Assembly: GCF_002968835.1 (NCBI RefSeq)
Contig: NZ_PKQK01000001.1
Span: 62,001-126,000 of the forward strand
DNA length: 64,000 nt
Direction: 5' to 3'
DNA from: Paenibacillus sp. PCH8
GTDB lineage: Bacteria > Bacillota > Bacilli > Paenibacillales > Paenibacillaceae
Numbering within the stretch: the stretch's first letter is position 1; the number at the start of each line of letters is the position of its first letter. The translations under genes were made by a program, and so were the position numbers. The notes under the pieces were generated by a model. It had not been told where the DNA came from and ran no database searches. It saw nothing but the letters and a program-made list of their open reading frames with translations. Shown in pieces: positions 54,736-63,474 of this stretch.

Positions 54736-55944
54736 TTATACTTCAATTTTAAGTACGCCATCTTCACTCGGATAAACAATAGTGCAGTTGTTATTATTTT
54801 TCTCGATTAAATCTTCAACAATTTTGGAGTTTTGTGTAATATAATTACAATAAATTTTTATTTCATTCCCCCTTGAATTCTGTATAATCTTTGCTAAGGT
54901 GCTTAGATCAGGGTGTCCATGTTTACTACCATCTGTAGAAATTATAAATTTCGGACAATCAATTAGATTTAACAATTTAGTATTTGTATTATTTGAACTT
55001 CCATGATGTGATATCTTAACTAAATCGAAATATATACGATCTTCGCTTTCTTCTTTTATGTTTTCCAATTGTTTTATTACGATATCTTGATGCGCATCAC
55101 CTAGGAAAAGCATTTTTTTCTTTTGAGCTTCAATTATGAATGCTATTGAAGAACCATTAGTTGGAGATTTATCATTTTTTTCATCATCCTCTGAAAGAAG
55201 AACGTCCCATTGAATCTTCTCTCTTGAAATTTGTATGTGAGACTCTTTCTCTTCTGTACTACTCCCCATCAATAAACCAAATTCAAAAGCATCATCAAAG
55301 ATTTTATCTTTAGAAAAAGTAAAATTGTATTTCTTTTTCAATAATTCTTTCTCCCATTTTTTAGATAACCTCTCTAACTTACTAGTATCTGGGGATAATA
55401 AACGTAGAGAGAAATTCGGAAATGAAACATTATCAAAACTATCTAAATTTATAGCTTCACCTTGAAAAGAGCTGTTCCATGAATATCTACCTGCTAAAAG
55501 TAACGAGGCAAGTGAAGAGCCTTGCTTAGCACTTATTTCTTGAGATTCATTAGATGTTTGCTTAATATGCTTTTTTCCATTTGAAATGATCTCTCTTAAA
55601 ATTTCTTTTTCAGCTTCCTTCAATTGATTCTCTTTTGAGAACTGCAAATGTCTATAGCTATTGTGCCAAACTTGATCTATTTGTATTAGTGAGGACTCAG
55701 TGCTACTCCCATTCTCTGTAATCAGTTCAATAGCCCCCTCTATGTGATCTTGATCAATATGCGTGACAACCATTAAATCAATCTTACCTAAATCCTTTGC
55801 TAAACTTTCAATTCGCGCCTTAACAAAATTATGATAAGTATTGTAAACTCCCACATCTATGAGAATATGAGTTTCATCAAATGAAAGTAAAAATGCGTCA
55901 CCCTCAGACGCTGGAAAAACCTCAATCTGTATATTAGAATTCAA
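54736..55944 (-). CDS. Metallo-beta-lactamase-fold hydrolase, first gene of the ABC-3C-type operon
   Basis: About 402 residues of the ComEC-like MBL family: 'GDAFLLSFDETHILIDVG', the metal motif 'VVTHIDQDHIEG' (T-H-x-D-x-D-H), 'MLFLGDAHQD' and 'ISHHGSSNNTN'. All metal ligands seem present, so it should hydrolyse a phosphodiester (nucleic acid or nucleotide). The best start is TTG 55944, with AAAGGAAG 7 bases upstream; the open frame reaches 55992 without a site. With the protease it gives the system two possible effectors. Confidence 0.75.
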   Translation of the reverse strand: MNSNIQIEVFPASEGDAFLLSFDETHILIDVGVYNTYHNFVKARIESLAKDLGKIDLMVVTHIDQDHIEGAIELITENGSSTESSLIQIDQVWHNSYRHLQFSKENQLKEAEKEILREIISNGKKHIKQTSNESQEISAKQGSSLASLLLAGRYSWNSSFQGEAINLDSFDNVSFPNFSLRLLSPDTSKLERLSKKWEKELLKKKYNFTFSKDKIFDDAFEFGLLMGSSTEEKESHIQISREKIQWDVLLSEDDEKNDKSPTNGSSIAFIIEAQKKKMLFLGDAHQDIVIKQLENIKEESEDRIYFDLVKISHHGSSNNTNTKLLNLIDCPKFIISTDGSKHGHPDLSTLAKIIQNSRGNEIKIYCNYITQNSKIVEDLIEKNNNNCTIVYPSEDGVLKIEV

Positions 55945-56036
55945 AATATTCTTCCTTTCATACAGTTCATTATTAAAATTGAAACGAAACAACTTTATGT
56001 TTAAATGTAAAGTTACAAGGAATTAAAAACTATTAT

Positions 56037-56530
56037 TCAATAGCTTTCGTTTTTCGGCAATTCGAGATTTGCTAGATCAGCAAAATTCCGCTTCGGCTTT
56101 ACTCTTGCATTTAACCATTGCAGCACCACAGCTGCATCTGATATTAGATACTCTGTTTTAGAGAGAAATTTCTCTTTCTTAGTCGTTGCAGTTTTCTTTC
56201 CTATTGGAAACGTCCATTTTTCCAAACTACGCAGCTTGCTTTCTATTTAACCAACGTGCCAGTAATCCACTATAAATTGGTGAGCTTATATTTTACTGTA
56301 TTCGTAAGATTAGATGTAGTTACGATTAGAGACAAAAAACAGTCATGACTCCTTCTCGCACCTAAACCGGACTTTTTATATCTTAAAACTGCTGGCTTGA
56401 ACACGAATATCTACGTCTTGATTTCCGACATATAGCTGCTTACCGTCACATTATCTGATTCCCGCTGCTATCAACCAGCATACTTATTTGCTGTTTTGGT
56501 ATATGACCCATTCTAACTCACTCTTCTCAC
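56037..56530 (-). pseudogene. Decayed minus-strand coding region, unknown
   Basis: Several protein-like fragments follow one another in different frames: 'MGHIPKQQISMLVDSSGNQI' near 56530, 'GKQLYVGNQDVDIRVQASSF' near 56430, 'SSPIYSGLLARWLNRKQAA' near 56260, then a 62-codon piece (56225-56037) that begins in 'LEKWTFPIGKKTATTKKEKF'. A one-base shift joins the last two. They could be parts of one or more dead genes displaced by the defence genes. No family was identified. Confidence 0.35.
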
Positions 56531-57111
56531 TCACAGCATTAACTTTTACCTAGACTATTTGGGGTATGTACTAAATCTTCGATCCAATTTTCATACTCTA
56601 TTCTCTCTTATTTATAGGTCTAATAGATCAAAAATATAAGGAGTTATCAGGCTTTTAGAACCATTATCCAACAAAAAATCACTTATTTCCACTATAAAAT
56701 ACAATATTAAACAAAAAAACTGGTATACATTGAAGATTTATTCATTATATAGTAAAATAAAAATGCTTATTCGCCACTGCCTCCCCCATTATAGAGAGAA
56801 TTTATTACCTCATTCCCCATACATAGCCATTTGGCTTATTCCCTCACGACTGCACATACTTCACTTCATCTAGGATAATGAATATTTTGCTCATCTTCAT
56901 AAAATCAATTCAATACGAACTCATTCTTGAGGAAGAAGAAGTCAACAATTTGCTTGCTTTTTCACTGTTATTTTTAATTACTGCTCCCTTTTAATTAATT
57001 CTAATAAATGGTATTTATTGTTCATAAGCTTTAAATTCTATATAAAAATACTTACCCCAATAATTCCTTGATATAATTAAGTTATCCTAATAGATAGTGA
57101 GTGAATAAATA
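56531..57111. other. AT-rich spacer before the ImmA/IrrE gene
   Basis: About 580 bases with no intact gene. It holds the left copy of a 16-base direct repeat (56766-56781). A TATAAT at 57072-57077 could be the -10 box of the next gene, but no good -35 was found. A tiny minus-strand frame across the repeat ends 'NSLYNGGGSGE', without a convincing start. Confidence 0.45.
56766..56781 (+). repeat. Left copy of the direct repeat CTTATTCGCCAC(T/C)GCC
   Basis: Sixteen bases that recur with one mismatch at 63951-63966 in the same orientation, 7.2 kb apart. The pair brackets the ImmA-PIN and restriction genes and may be attachment or target-site copies of an inserted module. Confidence 0.45.
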
Positions 57112-58254
57112 ATGGCAGTTAATCAAACACTTCTAGCTGATCGTTTTCGGAAATACAGAGATAATTTTGGATTATCTATATCACAATTGGCCGTAAAAAC
57201 TGGAATTTCGGAAGAAAGATTATCAGCATTTGAATCTGCTTCTATTCTACCCACTGGTGACGAACTTCTAATAATAGCTGATGTTTATCTGGTAAATGAC
57301 TATCGGGTTTTTCTTCTTGATAAAGACCACAACGAACCGTTTGAACAAATAGAAACATTATTTAGAAAATTCGGGAATGATCTAACAACTAATGACAGAT
57401 GGGCTATTCAGGAAGTTGTATATTTAGCAGAATGTGAGGCATTCCTTGAAAATGAACTTGGAAAAGTCAAAAGACCATTTACCTTCACAAAAAGTGGAAC
57501 TAATTTTAAACTTCAAGCGGAACAAGCTGCAATTAAATTACGGAAACATCTCGGCTATCCTGATAAAAACAAAACATTAGATATATTTCAAGATATTCGT
57601 AATATTGGGATACACATATTTAGGCGTACTCTGGATAATACATCTATTTCAGGGATATTCATTAAACATCCAACTGCTGGAAAATGTATCTTGGTAAATT
57701 ATAACGAAGATACTTTCAGGCAAAGATTCACCGCAGCACATGAACTCGCTCACAGTATTTTAGATTTGGATGGTTCCGAAGATATAGATTTGACAAAAAC
57801 AAGTGATAGTAGTATTGAAGCGAGAGGAAATGCATTCGCTTCTTATTACCTTTTACCCTCCCAATTAATTGAGAGAATACCAGAAAAAAATAATTGGGAT
57901 GCAGAAAAGCTAAAAATATATGCTAAGTACTTCGAGGTTAATCCTGATACACTTACGTATGCTTTGGCACGAGAAAATTGTATCAATCAGTCTCAAGTTA
58001 AAGTGCTTAAAAAAAACAAGTTACTTCGAATAGACAAAATTGACTCTGAGTTCAGTAACGTCTCGAAAATGGGTATTCAACGAAAGTATTATCTTCAAAA
58101 AAGAGGCATATCCGAATATTACGTACGTTTATGTATGGATGCTAAAAAAAATCATCTTATCTCATCAGCTAAGATGGCAGAAATGCTACTAATTAACTTA
58201 AGTGAATTGAAAGATATCTATGATATTTTTGGAGAAAACTACTATGAATCTTAA
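57112..58254 (+). CDS. XRE-ImmA/IrrE antitoxin-type metalloprotease
   Basis: 380 residues. An N-terminal helix-turn-helix (about 8-65: 'YRDNFGLSISQLAVKTGISE') is followed by an ImmA/IrrE zinc protease domain with 'RFTAAHELAHSILDLDG' (H210-E-x-x-H214), and a C-terminal helical part (280-380). Such proteins repress promoters and may cleave a partner or regulator. The ATG has only a weak ribosome site. It overlaps the next gene by 11 bases, so the two form an operon like COG2856-type toxin-antitoxin pairs. Confidence 0.82.
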   Translation: MAVNQTLLADRFRKYRDNFGLSISQLAVKTGISEERLSAFESASILPTGDELLIIADVYLVNDYRVFLLDKDHNEPFEQIETLFRKFGNDLTTNDRWAIQEVVYLAECEAFLENELGKVKRPFTFTKSGTNFKLQAEQAAIKLRKHLGYPDKNKTLDIFQDIRNIGIHIFRRTLDNTSISGIFIKHPTAGKCILVNYNEDTFRQRFTAAHELAHSILDLDGSEDIDLTKTSDSSIEARGNAFASYYLLPSQLIERIPEKNNWDAEKLKIYAKYFEVNPDTLTYALARENCINQSQVKVLKKNKLLRIDKIDSEFSNVSKMGIQRKYYLQKRGISEYYVRLCMDAKKNHLISSAKMAEMLLINLSELKDIYDIFGENYYES

Positions 58255-58834
58255 ATTATACAATTTTCAGAAAATTTATATAACAGATACATGTTCTGTA
58301 TGGAATATTCTATCGTCGGATTGTCTCTACCAAGCATCACTCAATGCAAATTTTACATTTTGGATCACCCCCTTCATTTTATACGAATGTTTAACAAAAG
58401 AACGTAAGACTGTCACACCTGAAGATTCAAGGCTTAAGAAGAAATTAATTGATGAGCGTAATAATGGAAATTTCAAAAATATACCAGCTGTTAGTATAGA
58501 AGATTTACAAAAATTAAACGTAGTTGAGAATCGTAAAAGACTTTCTAAAGGGGAATTAACAGCTGTTGCAGTAGCTAACCAATTTTCAGAGTTGGGTTTT
58601 ATAACTGATGATAAAGGAGCTCGTACTATGGCGGAAAAGGTACTAGGAGAAGGCAGAGTTAAAACAACTCCCTTACTTCTAGGCAACCTTTTTTTTCATG
58701 AATACCTTAATGGCTCAGATATAGATATTATTATGCGTCAGCATCAAGAAAACGTTCATTCAAAAAAAGGGAATCTTTCGCAATACTTTGGTAGTGCATA
58801 CTCTTCTGCCATTCAGTTATTGAATCAATCCTGA
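58244..58834 (+). CDS. PIN-like toxin-type nuclease
   Basis: 196 residues from ATG 58244 (GGAG about 9 bases upstream). The pattern of acidic residues fits a PIN domain: 'IYITDTCSVWNILSS', 'FILYECLTKE', 'SKGELTAVAVANQF' and 'LGFITDDKGARTMAEKV'. These could place Mg for RNA cleavage. A C-terminal extension of about 45 residues follows. Position after the ImmA/IrrE gene suggests a toxin that the upstream protein neutralises or regulates (inference). Confidence 0.75.
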   Translation: MNLKLYNFQKIYITDTCSVWNILSSDCLYQASLNANFTFWITPFILYECLTKERKTVTPEDSRLKKKLIDERNNGNFKNIPAVSIEDLQKLNVVENRKRLSKGELTAVAVANQFSELGFITDDKGARTMAEKVLGEGRVKTTPLLLGNLFFHEYLNGSDIDIIMRQHQENVHSKKGNLSQYFGSAYSSAIQLLNQS

Positions 58835-59010
58835 GTAGATCACAAAATATCTTATTAGAAGCACAAAATAAAAATAGGTTTATTCCAACCTTGCAGGGTC
58901 AATTTTTTCAAATTTAATTGAAGTGCAACAACTACTGAAAAAAAGGCCTCGGCCCGATTATTGTAAAATGAAGGCTTCTACACCTCATTCACACAAAGAG
59001 GATCCATAAC

Positions 59011-59154
59011 TTGAACGATTCACTGCTTAACATACTCGAGCGAAGCAAGCCAAAATTTACTATCGCCAGGTATTTAGGCGGATATCCTGCTAACATTATC
59101 CGGGAGAAACTCCAACGAAGCGCGGAACATGAAACTTACCGGATTATTGTTTAG
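59011..59154 (+). CDS. 47-residue ORF, possible small conserved protein
   Basis: TTG start at 59011 with GAGGA 8 bases upstream, ending TAG at 59152-59154. The residues are balanced and non-repetitive ('SLLNILERSKPKFTIARYLG', then 'GYPANIIREKLQRS'), and GC content is higher than in the surrounding defence genes, so this may be older core sequence. It could be a real small protein or a gene fragment. Confidence 0.4.
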   Translation: MNDSLLNILERSKPKFTIARYLGGYPANIIREKLQRSAEHETYRIIV

Positions 59155-59342
59155 TAGTTCAATTGCCATAAGACTGCGGTTTTCCTCTTCCAAATTATAT
59201 CCCTATCTTTACTCATAAGCAGATTTCCACTCATCATCATTCTTTTTAAAATGCTATTTATTAAAGCTAATGTGGGATATAACCTACTTATTTCATTTAT
59301 TTCTAAACCTTGTGCCACATATCTTGGATTAAAAACATTCAT
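59151..59342 (-). CDS. Possible small protein, doubtful
   Basis: 63 residues on the minus strand with only a weak AGGG before the ATG. Composition is acceptable ('RYVAQGLEINEISRLYPTLA', 'LLMSKDRDIIWKRKTAVLW') but no domain or hydrophobic segment is clear. It lies downstream of the restriction-methylase gene and overlaps the end of the 47-residue ORF on the other strand by 4 bases. It may be a remnant. Confidence 0.25.
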   Translation of the reverse strand: MNVFNPRYVAQGLEINEISRLYPTLALINSILKRMMMSGNLLMSKDRDIIWKRKTAVLWQLNY

Positions 59343-59396
59343 GTGTAAATCCCTATTTTAATCATTTTAACCTCTACAATGTATCTTCCATAACTT

Positions 59397-59442
59397 AAGA
59401 ATCCCTGCCGATTTACGACAGAGATTCTTTTTTTTTTTTTGG
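59397..59442 (+). terminator. Plus-strand terminator
   Basis: AAGAATC..CTG (59397-59407) pairs with CAG.GATTCTT (59419-59429), then a 12-base T-run. It ends transcription from the ImmA-PIN side. Confidence 0.8.
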
Positions 59443-59462
59443 TGCTCAATATATGAGATTCT

Positions 59463-62400
59463 CTAATCACCTAAAATTATACGATCTGCAGCATCCCTTA
59501 TTTTAGATAACAGATCTTCACTATTGTTCCGATGTGCTTCCTTAACAAGCCTTGCTAGATTATGATGATCTTGATTTTCTTGACTAAACTCCACTAAATT
59601 CATATGTTTAAAAATGTTCCCAACATTTATTGAAACAACATGAGACTCAACATATTCTTTTACTATATTCGAGTTTAGTAATCCACAAAGATAGTAGGCT
59701 TCATCGGAATTCCAACATGCCACATAAAATACCTTATGGTCAGGTATGAAGGGTCTCTTGCCAATCAGTGGAACATTTGTTTCAGTAACGACCGCTGCTT
59801 TAAATCGACTTGATTGCTCTGCCCAGATAACTTTATACGGAGAAAAAGCATAATCTCCTATATTGTATATAGAATAAAATGGTTTTCCCTTCAAGTAACG
59901 TTTCCAAGTTGATCTTGAACGTAACAGTTGCTCATAATAATTGAAGTACCTTTTTGTTCTCTTGGCTTGAGTGTCCAGCACTATTTCTGCTTCATTACAT
60001 TCTCTTCTATTTACTCCAAGGTTTGGCACGATTACAAATAACTCTTCCTCTATAGACAAGCTACATTCAGAAAAGTCCCCAGCTCCTTTGATAAGTGGAT
60101 ATAACATATGAGGCTCTATCCAAAATTTCTGTACGGCACCTATATCTTTTTTTCCGGCCTCTGGTCTAGTTTCAATTCGCACAATTCCCTCAGATTTATT
60201 TTGGTCAATTATTCTAACAAAATAAACTCCATTCAAATCAGTGGTAACTCCTTTTCTACCACGAACCCAAGTACTTATACCCGTTATTTTATTCATAGCT
60301 TGAAACCGTCCTGGAGGGAGAATACTCCATGGAGAGCGTAAACCATTAACCGGTACTGCTTCTAGATGCTCAACTTGAATTCTAGCCTTTACTTCTTCAA
60401 GGGTAATGTTGGAGGGAATAAGTTTAGGACTGCCTTTCTTGGAACTCCAAACATTATATGGTAGCGGATAGGTGGGCTCAATATACTTTTTCTTTCTAAA
60501 ATGCGCAACAGCAGTTTTGTTAGCTGCATGAAATGGTTTCAGAGATTTAAAATCATCTACAGATAAGGGAATCAAACGATCTACTTCGTTAATTGAAAAA
60601 CTTCTAAAGCCTTCCGATGAAGGTGTTTGAAAATGGGCTTGCGTTAGGACAAAAGCAAGCTGTCCTCCGTGTTCCAACCATTTATCAGCAACCGTATAAG
60701 TAATCATCCCCGAAACGTCAAGCTCATTCCCACCGTGATGAGGTGTACTTGAAAATATCTCATACTGCCTACAAGTAGGTTTAATTCTATTACGATATAA
60801 TTCAGGAAGGTTTGACCAACGTACCCAAGGAGGGTTTCCAACTACAATTTGAAAAGAGCCTGCTGTAATGGACCAGAAAAAATTCCGTACTATTCTGAAC
60901 CATATTCCATTCCAGTTTCTTATATGTAGTTCCAATACCTGATTGTATGTATCACATAAAGGTTTGTCCCAACATACGGACTCTTCTTGACTAATAAGTT
61001 CAGCCAGGACCAATCTTTCTTTCACCTTAGTGTATGCAGCAGCATTATTAACCATCTCGCTCATCAAAATAAAAATCCTATCCAATCTAGATCGATCAAA
61101 TGCTAGCTCAACTGGAATTGTGATCTCTAAGTTTGCTACTTCACTTCCTATAGTGTAAGTAACAAGTTCATTTTCATGATTTGGCTGACGTGCAGGGGAA
61201 TATATTGCATCTGCTAGTAAAATCGGCAACTCAATTATTTTTCCTCGTGAAGACTGCAATAAGTCAGCAATCGCAATTAAGTAATTGACCCTTGATGTTT
61301 GTACTGCTAGCGGATTAAGATCAAACCCCCATACATTTTCGGTTAATATTCTGAGTATATCCTCATCTTTGATACCAACTTTAACTGCATGAGATCTTAT
61401 ACGCCTTATCACCTCAAGTAAGAATGATCCGGATCCACATGTTGGATCCAGAATACGGTCATTCAACCAATTCGGAGAGTCAAGTTTATTTAGTGTAAAT
61501 TCCACAAGCCAATCAGGGGTATAAAACTCTCCTAGTGACTTCCTTAGTGCATCAGGAACCAGATTTTGATAAAATCCTTTTAAAACATCTCTTGTTCTCA
61601 TTTCAGTAAGTGTATCTGCTCTATAGAAGGATATTTTTATTAATATATCTCTAATCAACGCTAGTACATTTGCTTTATATTCAGGTAAGTGACAAATATC
61701 AACATACCAGCTGAATATAGCTTCTTCAATGAATCCTTTAATACCCGCAGATTCAAAAAGAAGTCCCTTTTCAATTTGTTCACTTAACTCACGTAATAAC
61801 TTATCATCAGAATATGTAGCTATTGTTTGAGAAAATACATCCCTACTTGATAGTCCATGTGCAGACACTACCTCCGCTGCTAACAACTTAATCACAAGGG
61901 AATTATAGGTGTGAATAATGAAAAGACTTCCAGGTATAGTCAAATCATGTGGAAATTCCGTGGGGAATTCAAACTGAATTATTTTACTTATTTGTATTTT
62001 TTGACCATGCGTTAAGTCCGAAACTTGCCCAAATAATGTTTGCCATTCTTCAAAGATCATTTTTATTTTATTATGTTCACTTTGGCAAATGCTAAAACTT
62101 AATGCATCAGCTAATGTTTGCATCAGCTGAACACCAATACTTGATAATATCCCAAAGTCATCTACTAAATTAGTAACAGTTATTGCACGTCTGTAAGAAT
62201 CCAATAGAGCAGTTCCAACCATCGTTACTGAAGCCAATGAAAAGGAAAGAAGTTCACCATAAATAATCTTGTTGTTACTTATTTTAGCAAAACAAATATG
62301 ATCTCCATCAGTAGCTATTCCAATATAATTCTCTGGTGAAATCCCTTCAGCCAGAGCTTTACTTAAAATATATGGTTGTAAACGTTCATTCATTGCTTGT

Positions 62401-62624
62401 CTAAAAGCGGGACTGCTTTTTCTTCCACGAAAAAGACCGGGCGACTTAAACTCAATTATCACATTATTGTAACTTGAGTCCTGTCTTTGACGTTCAGCTT
62501 GCATTTCAATATTTAACGTTTGAGAAAACTCTTTAATCCAACCAATACGAAGCTCCTCTTCATTTTGCCAACTAAATCTTGCCTGACGTAGCCTATCAAA
62601 TAATACTTGATACACTTTAAGCAT
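59463..62624 (-). CDS. Type IIG-like restriction enzyme/adenine methyltransferase (Eco57I family)
   Basis: 1053 residues. The N-terminal part has a PD-(D/E)xK-like core 'VIIEFKSPG' (E58-x-K60, Asp about 49). The middle is a class I N6-adenine methylase with 'LGEFYTPDWLVE' (364-375), motif I 'ILDPTCGSGSFLLE' (391-404) and catalytic 'NPPW' (597-600). The C-terminus (about 740-1050) should recognise the target DNA ('FYSIYNIGDYAFSPYKVIWA'). Cutting and methylating in one chain is the usual Eco57I/IIG plan; a methylase-only role (as in PglX-type proteins) is possible. Forms an operon with the D12 methylase 31 bases upstream. Confidence 0.85.
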   Translation of the reverse strand: MLKVYQVLFDRLRQARFSWQNEEELRIGWIKEFSQTLNIEMQAERQRQDSSYNNVIIEFKSPGLFRGRKSSPAFRQAMNERLQPYILSKALAEGISPENYIGIATDGDHICFAKISNNKIIYGELLSFSLASVTMVGTALLDSYRRAITVTNLVDDFGILSSIGVQLMQTLADALSFSICQSEHNKIKMIFEEWQTLFGQVSDLTHGQKIQISKIIQFEFPTEFPHDLTIPGSLFIIHTYNSLVIKLLAAEVVSAHGLSSRDVFSQTIATYSDDKLLRELSEQIEKGLLFESAGIKGFIEEAIFSWYVDICHLPEYKANVLALIRDILIKISFYRADTLTEMRTRDVLKGFYQNLVPDALRKSLGEFYTPDWLVEFTLNKLDSPNWLNDRILDPTCGSGSFLLEVIRRIRSHAVKVGIKDEDILRILTENVWGFDLNPLAVQTSRVNYLIAIADLLQSSRGKIIELPILLADAIYSPARQPNHENELVTYTIGSEVANLEITIPVELAFDRSRLDRIFILMSEMVNNAAAYTKVKERLVLAELISQEESVCWDKPLCDTYNQVLELHIRNWNGIWFRIVRNFFWSITAGSFQIVVGNPPWVRWSNLPELYRNRIKPTCRQYEIFSSTPHHGGNELDVSGMITYTVADKWLEHGGQLAFVLTQAHFQTPSSEGFRSFSINEVDRLIPLSVDDFKSLKPFHAANKTAVAHFRKKKYIEPTYPLPYNVWSSKKGSPKLIPSNITLEEVKARIQVEHLEAVPVNGLRSPWSILPPGRFQAMNKITGISTWVRGRKGVTTDLNGVYFVRIIDQNKSEGIVRIETRPEAGKKDIGAVQKFWIEPHMLYPLIKGAGDFSECSLSIEEELFVIVPNLGVNRRECNEAEIVLDTQAKRTKRYFNYYEQLLRSRSTWKRYLKGKPFYSIYNIGDYAFSPYKVIWAEQSSRFKAAVVTETNVPLIGKRPFIPDHKVFYVACWNSDEAYYLCGLLNSNIVKEYVESHVVSINVGNIFKHMNLVEFSQENQDHHNLARLVKEAHRNNSEDLLSKIRDAADRIILGD

Positions 62625-62655
62625 CCCCTCATTCTTAATTTTGATTAAATTTCAT

Positions 62656-63474
62656 TTATGTTTTTAGTAACGACATTGCCAACTGCTCCTCTATCGGATA
62701 GTTTGAGATAAAAAGTTCTTTTCCGACTTCTCTTGTTTTTTTATTGGAACTACTATAGAACCAAGAAGCAGGATAGAGATAAGCCCACTCTTCATACAAC
62801 TCCCTAACTTCAAGACAGTCATCGTAAGTGATAAAAAAATGATGATCAGTTTCTTGCAAATTTGATGCTAATCGTTCATGATCTTGCTGATTCATTCCAA
62901 CTCTATACAATAAACTTCCTTTATGGAAATAAGGAGGATCCAAGTACATAAGAACAGATTCTCCAGGTACTTGAATTATTTCTTCAAAATCTAATGCTGT
63001 AATGCGAACATTTTGTAACATAAGGTGACAGTTCCGAACTTGTTCGCATAAAGCTTTGGGATTCCAACGACAATCAATTTTATAAACACTTTTTTGATGT
63101 ATTCCGCCAATGGGGTTGCCTTTCAAAATACCACTAAAATTAGTACGATTCAAAAAGAACGTTCTGAAACCTTTTTCAAGAGAAGTATGATACTCTGCTT
63201 GCTTAATTTCACGCCATAATTCAACCGTTGGTATAGTATTCATTATCAATTCACAAAGTTCTTCTGGCTGATCACGCATTACTATATATAATTCAGCGAC
63301 TTCAGTATCAAAATCATTTATCCAATTTTGTAATGAAAGAGGCTTCCCAAAGAAGGTAGATCCTCCTCCTACAAAGACGTCTCGATACTCTATATGTTCT
63401 TTTTTCCAGAAAGGAAGAAATCGATCTAACACTTTTTTCTTAGCCCCTGGATATCGTAAAGGAGATTTTGTCAT
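62656..63474 (-). CDS. D12-class DNA adenine methyltransferase
   Basis: 272 residues with the Dam/D12 order of motifs: 'RYPGAKKKVLDRFLPFW' (7-23), 'DVFVGGGSTFFGKPL' (32-46), 'NRTNFSGILKGNPIGG' (109-124) and catalytic 'YLDPPYFHKGSL' (177-188). It transfers a methyl group to the N6 of adenine, probably in one strand or half of the site cut by the partner. First gene of the operon. Confidence 0.9.
   Translation of the reverse strand: MTKSPLRYPGAKKKVLDRFLPFWKKEHIEYRDVFVGGGSTFFGKPLSLQNWINDFDTEVAELYIVMRDQPEELCELIMNTIPTVELWREIKQAEYHTSLEKGFRTFFLNRTNFSGILKGNPIGGIHQKSVYKIDCRWNPKALCEQVRNCHLMLQNVRITALDFEEIIQVPGESVLMYLDPPYFHKGSLLYRVGMNQQDHERLASNLQETDHHFFITYDDCLEVRELYEEWAYLYPASWFYSSSNKKTREVGKELFISNYPIEEQLAMSLLKT

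Noticed and set aside
43401..63474. Prophage or integrative element with its own machinery
   Set aside because: No integrase, capsid, terminase, portal or conjugation gene was found; the region is better described as a defence and toxin island.
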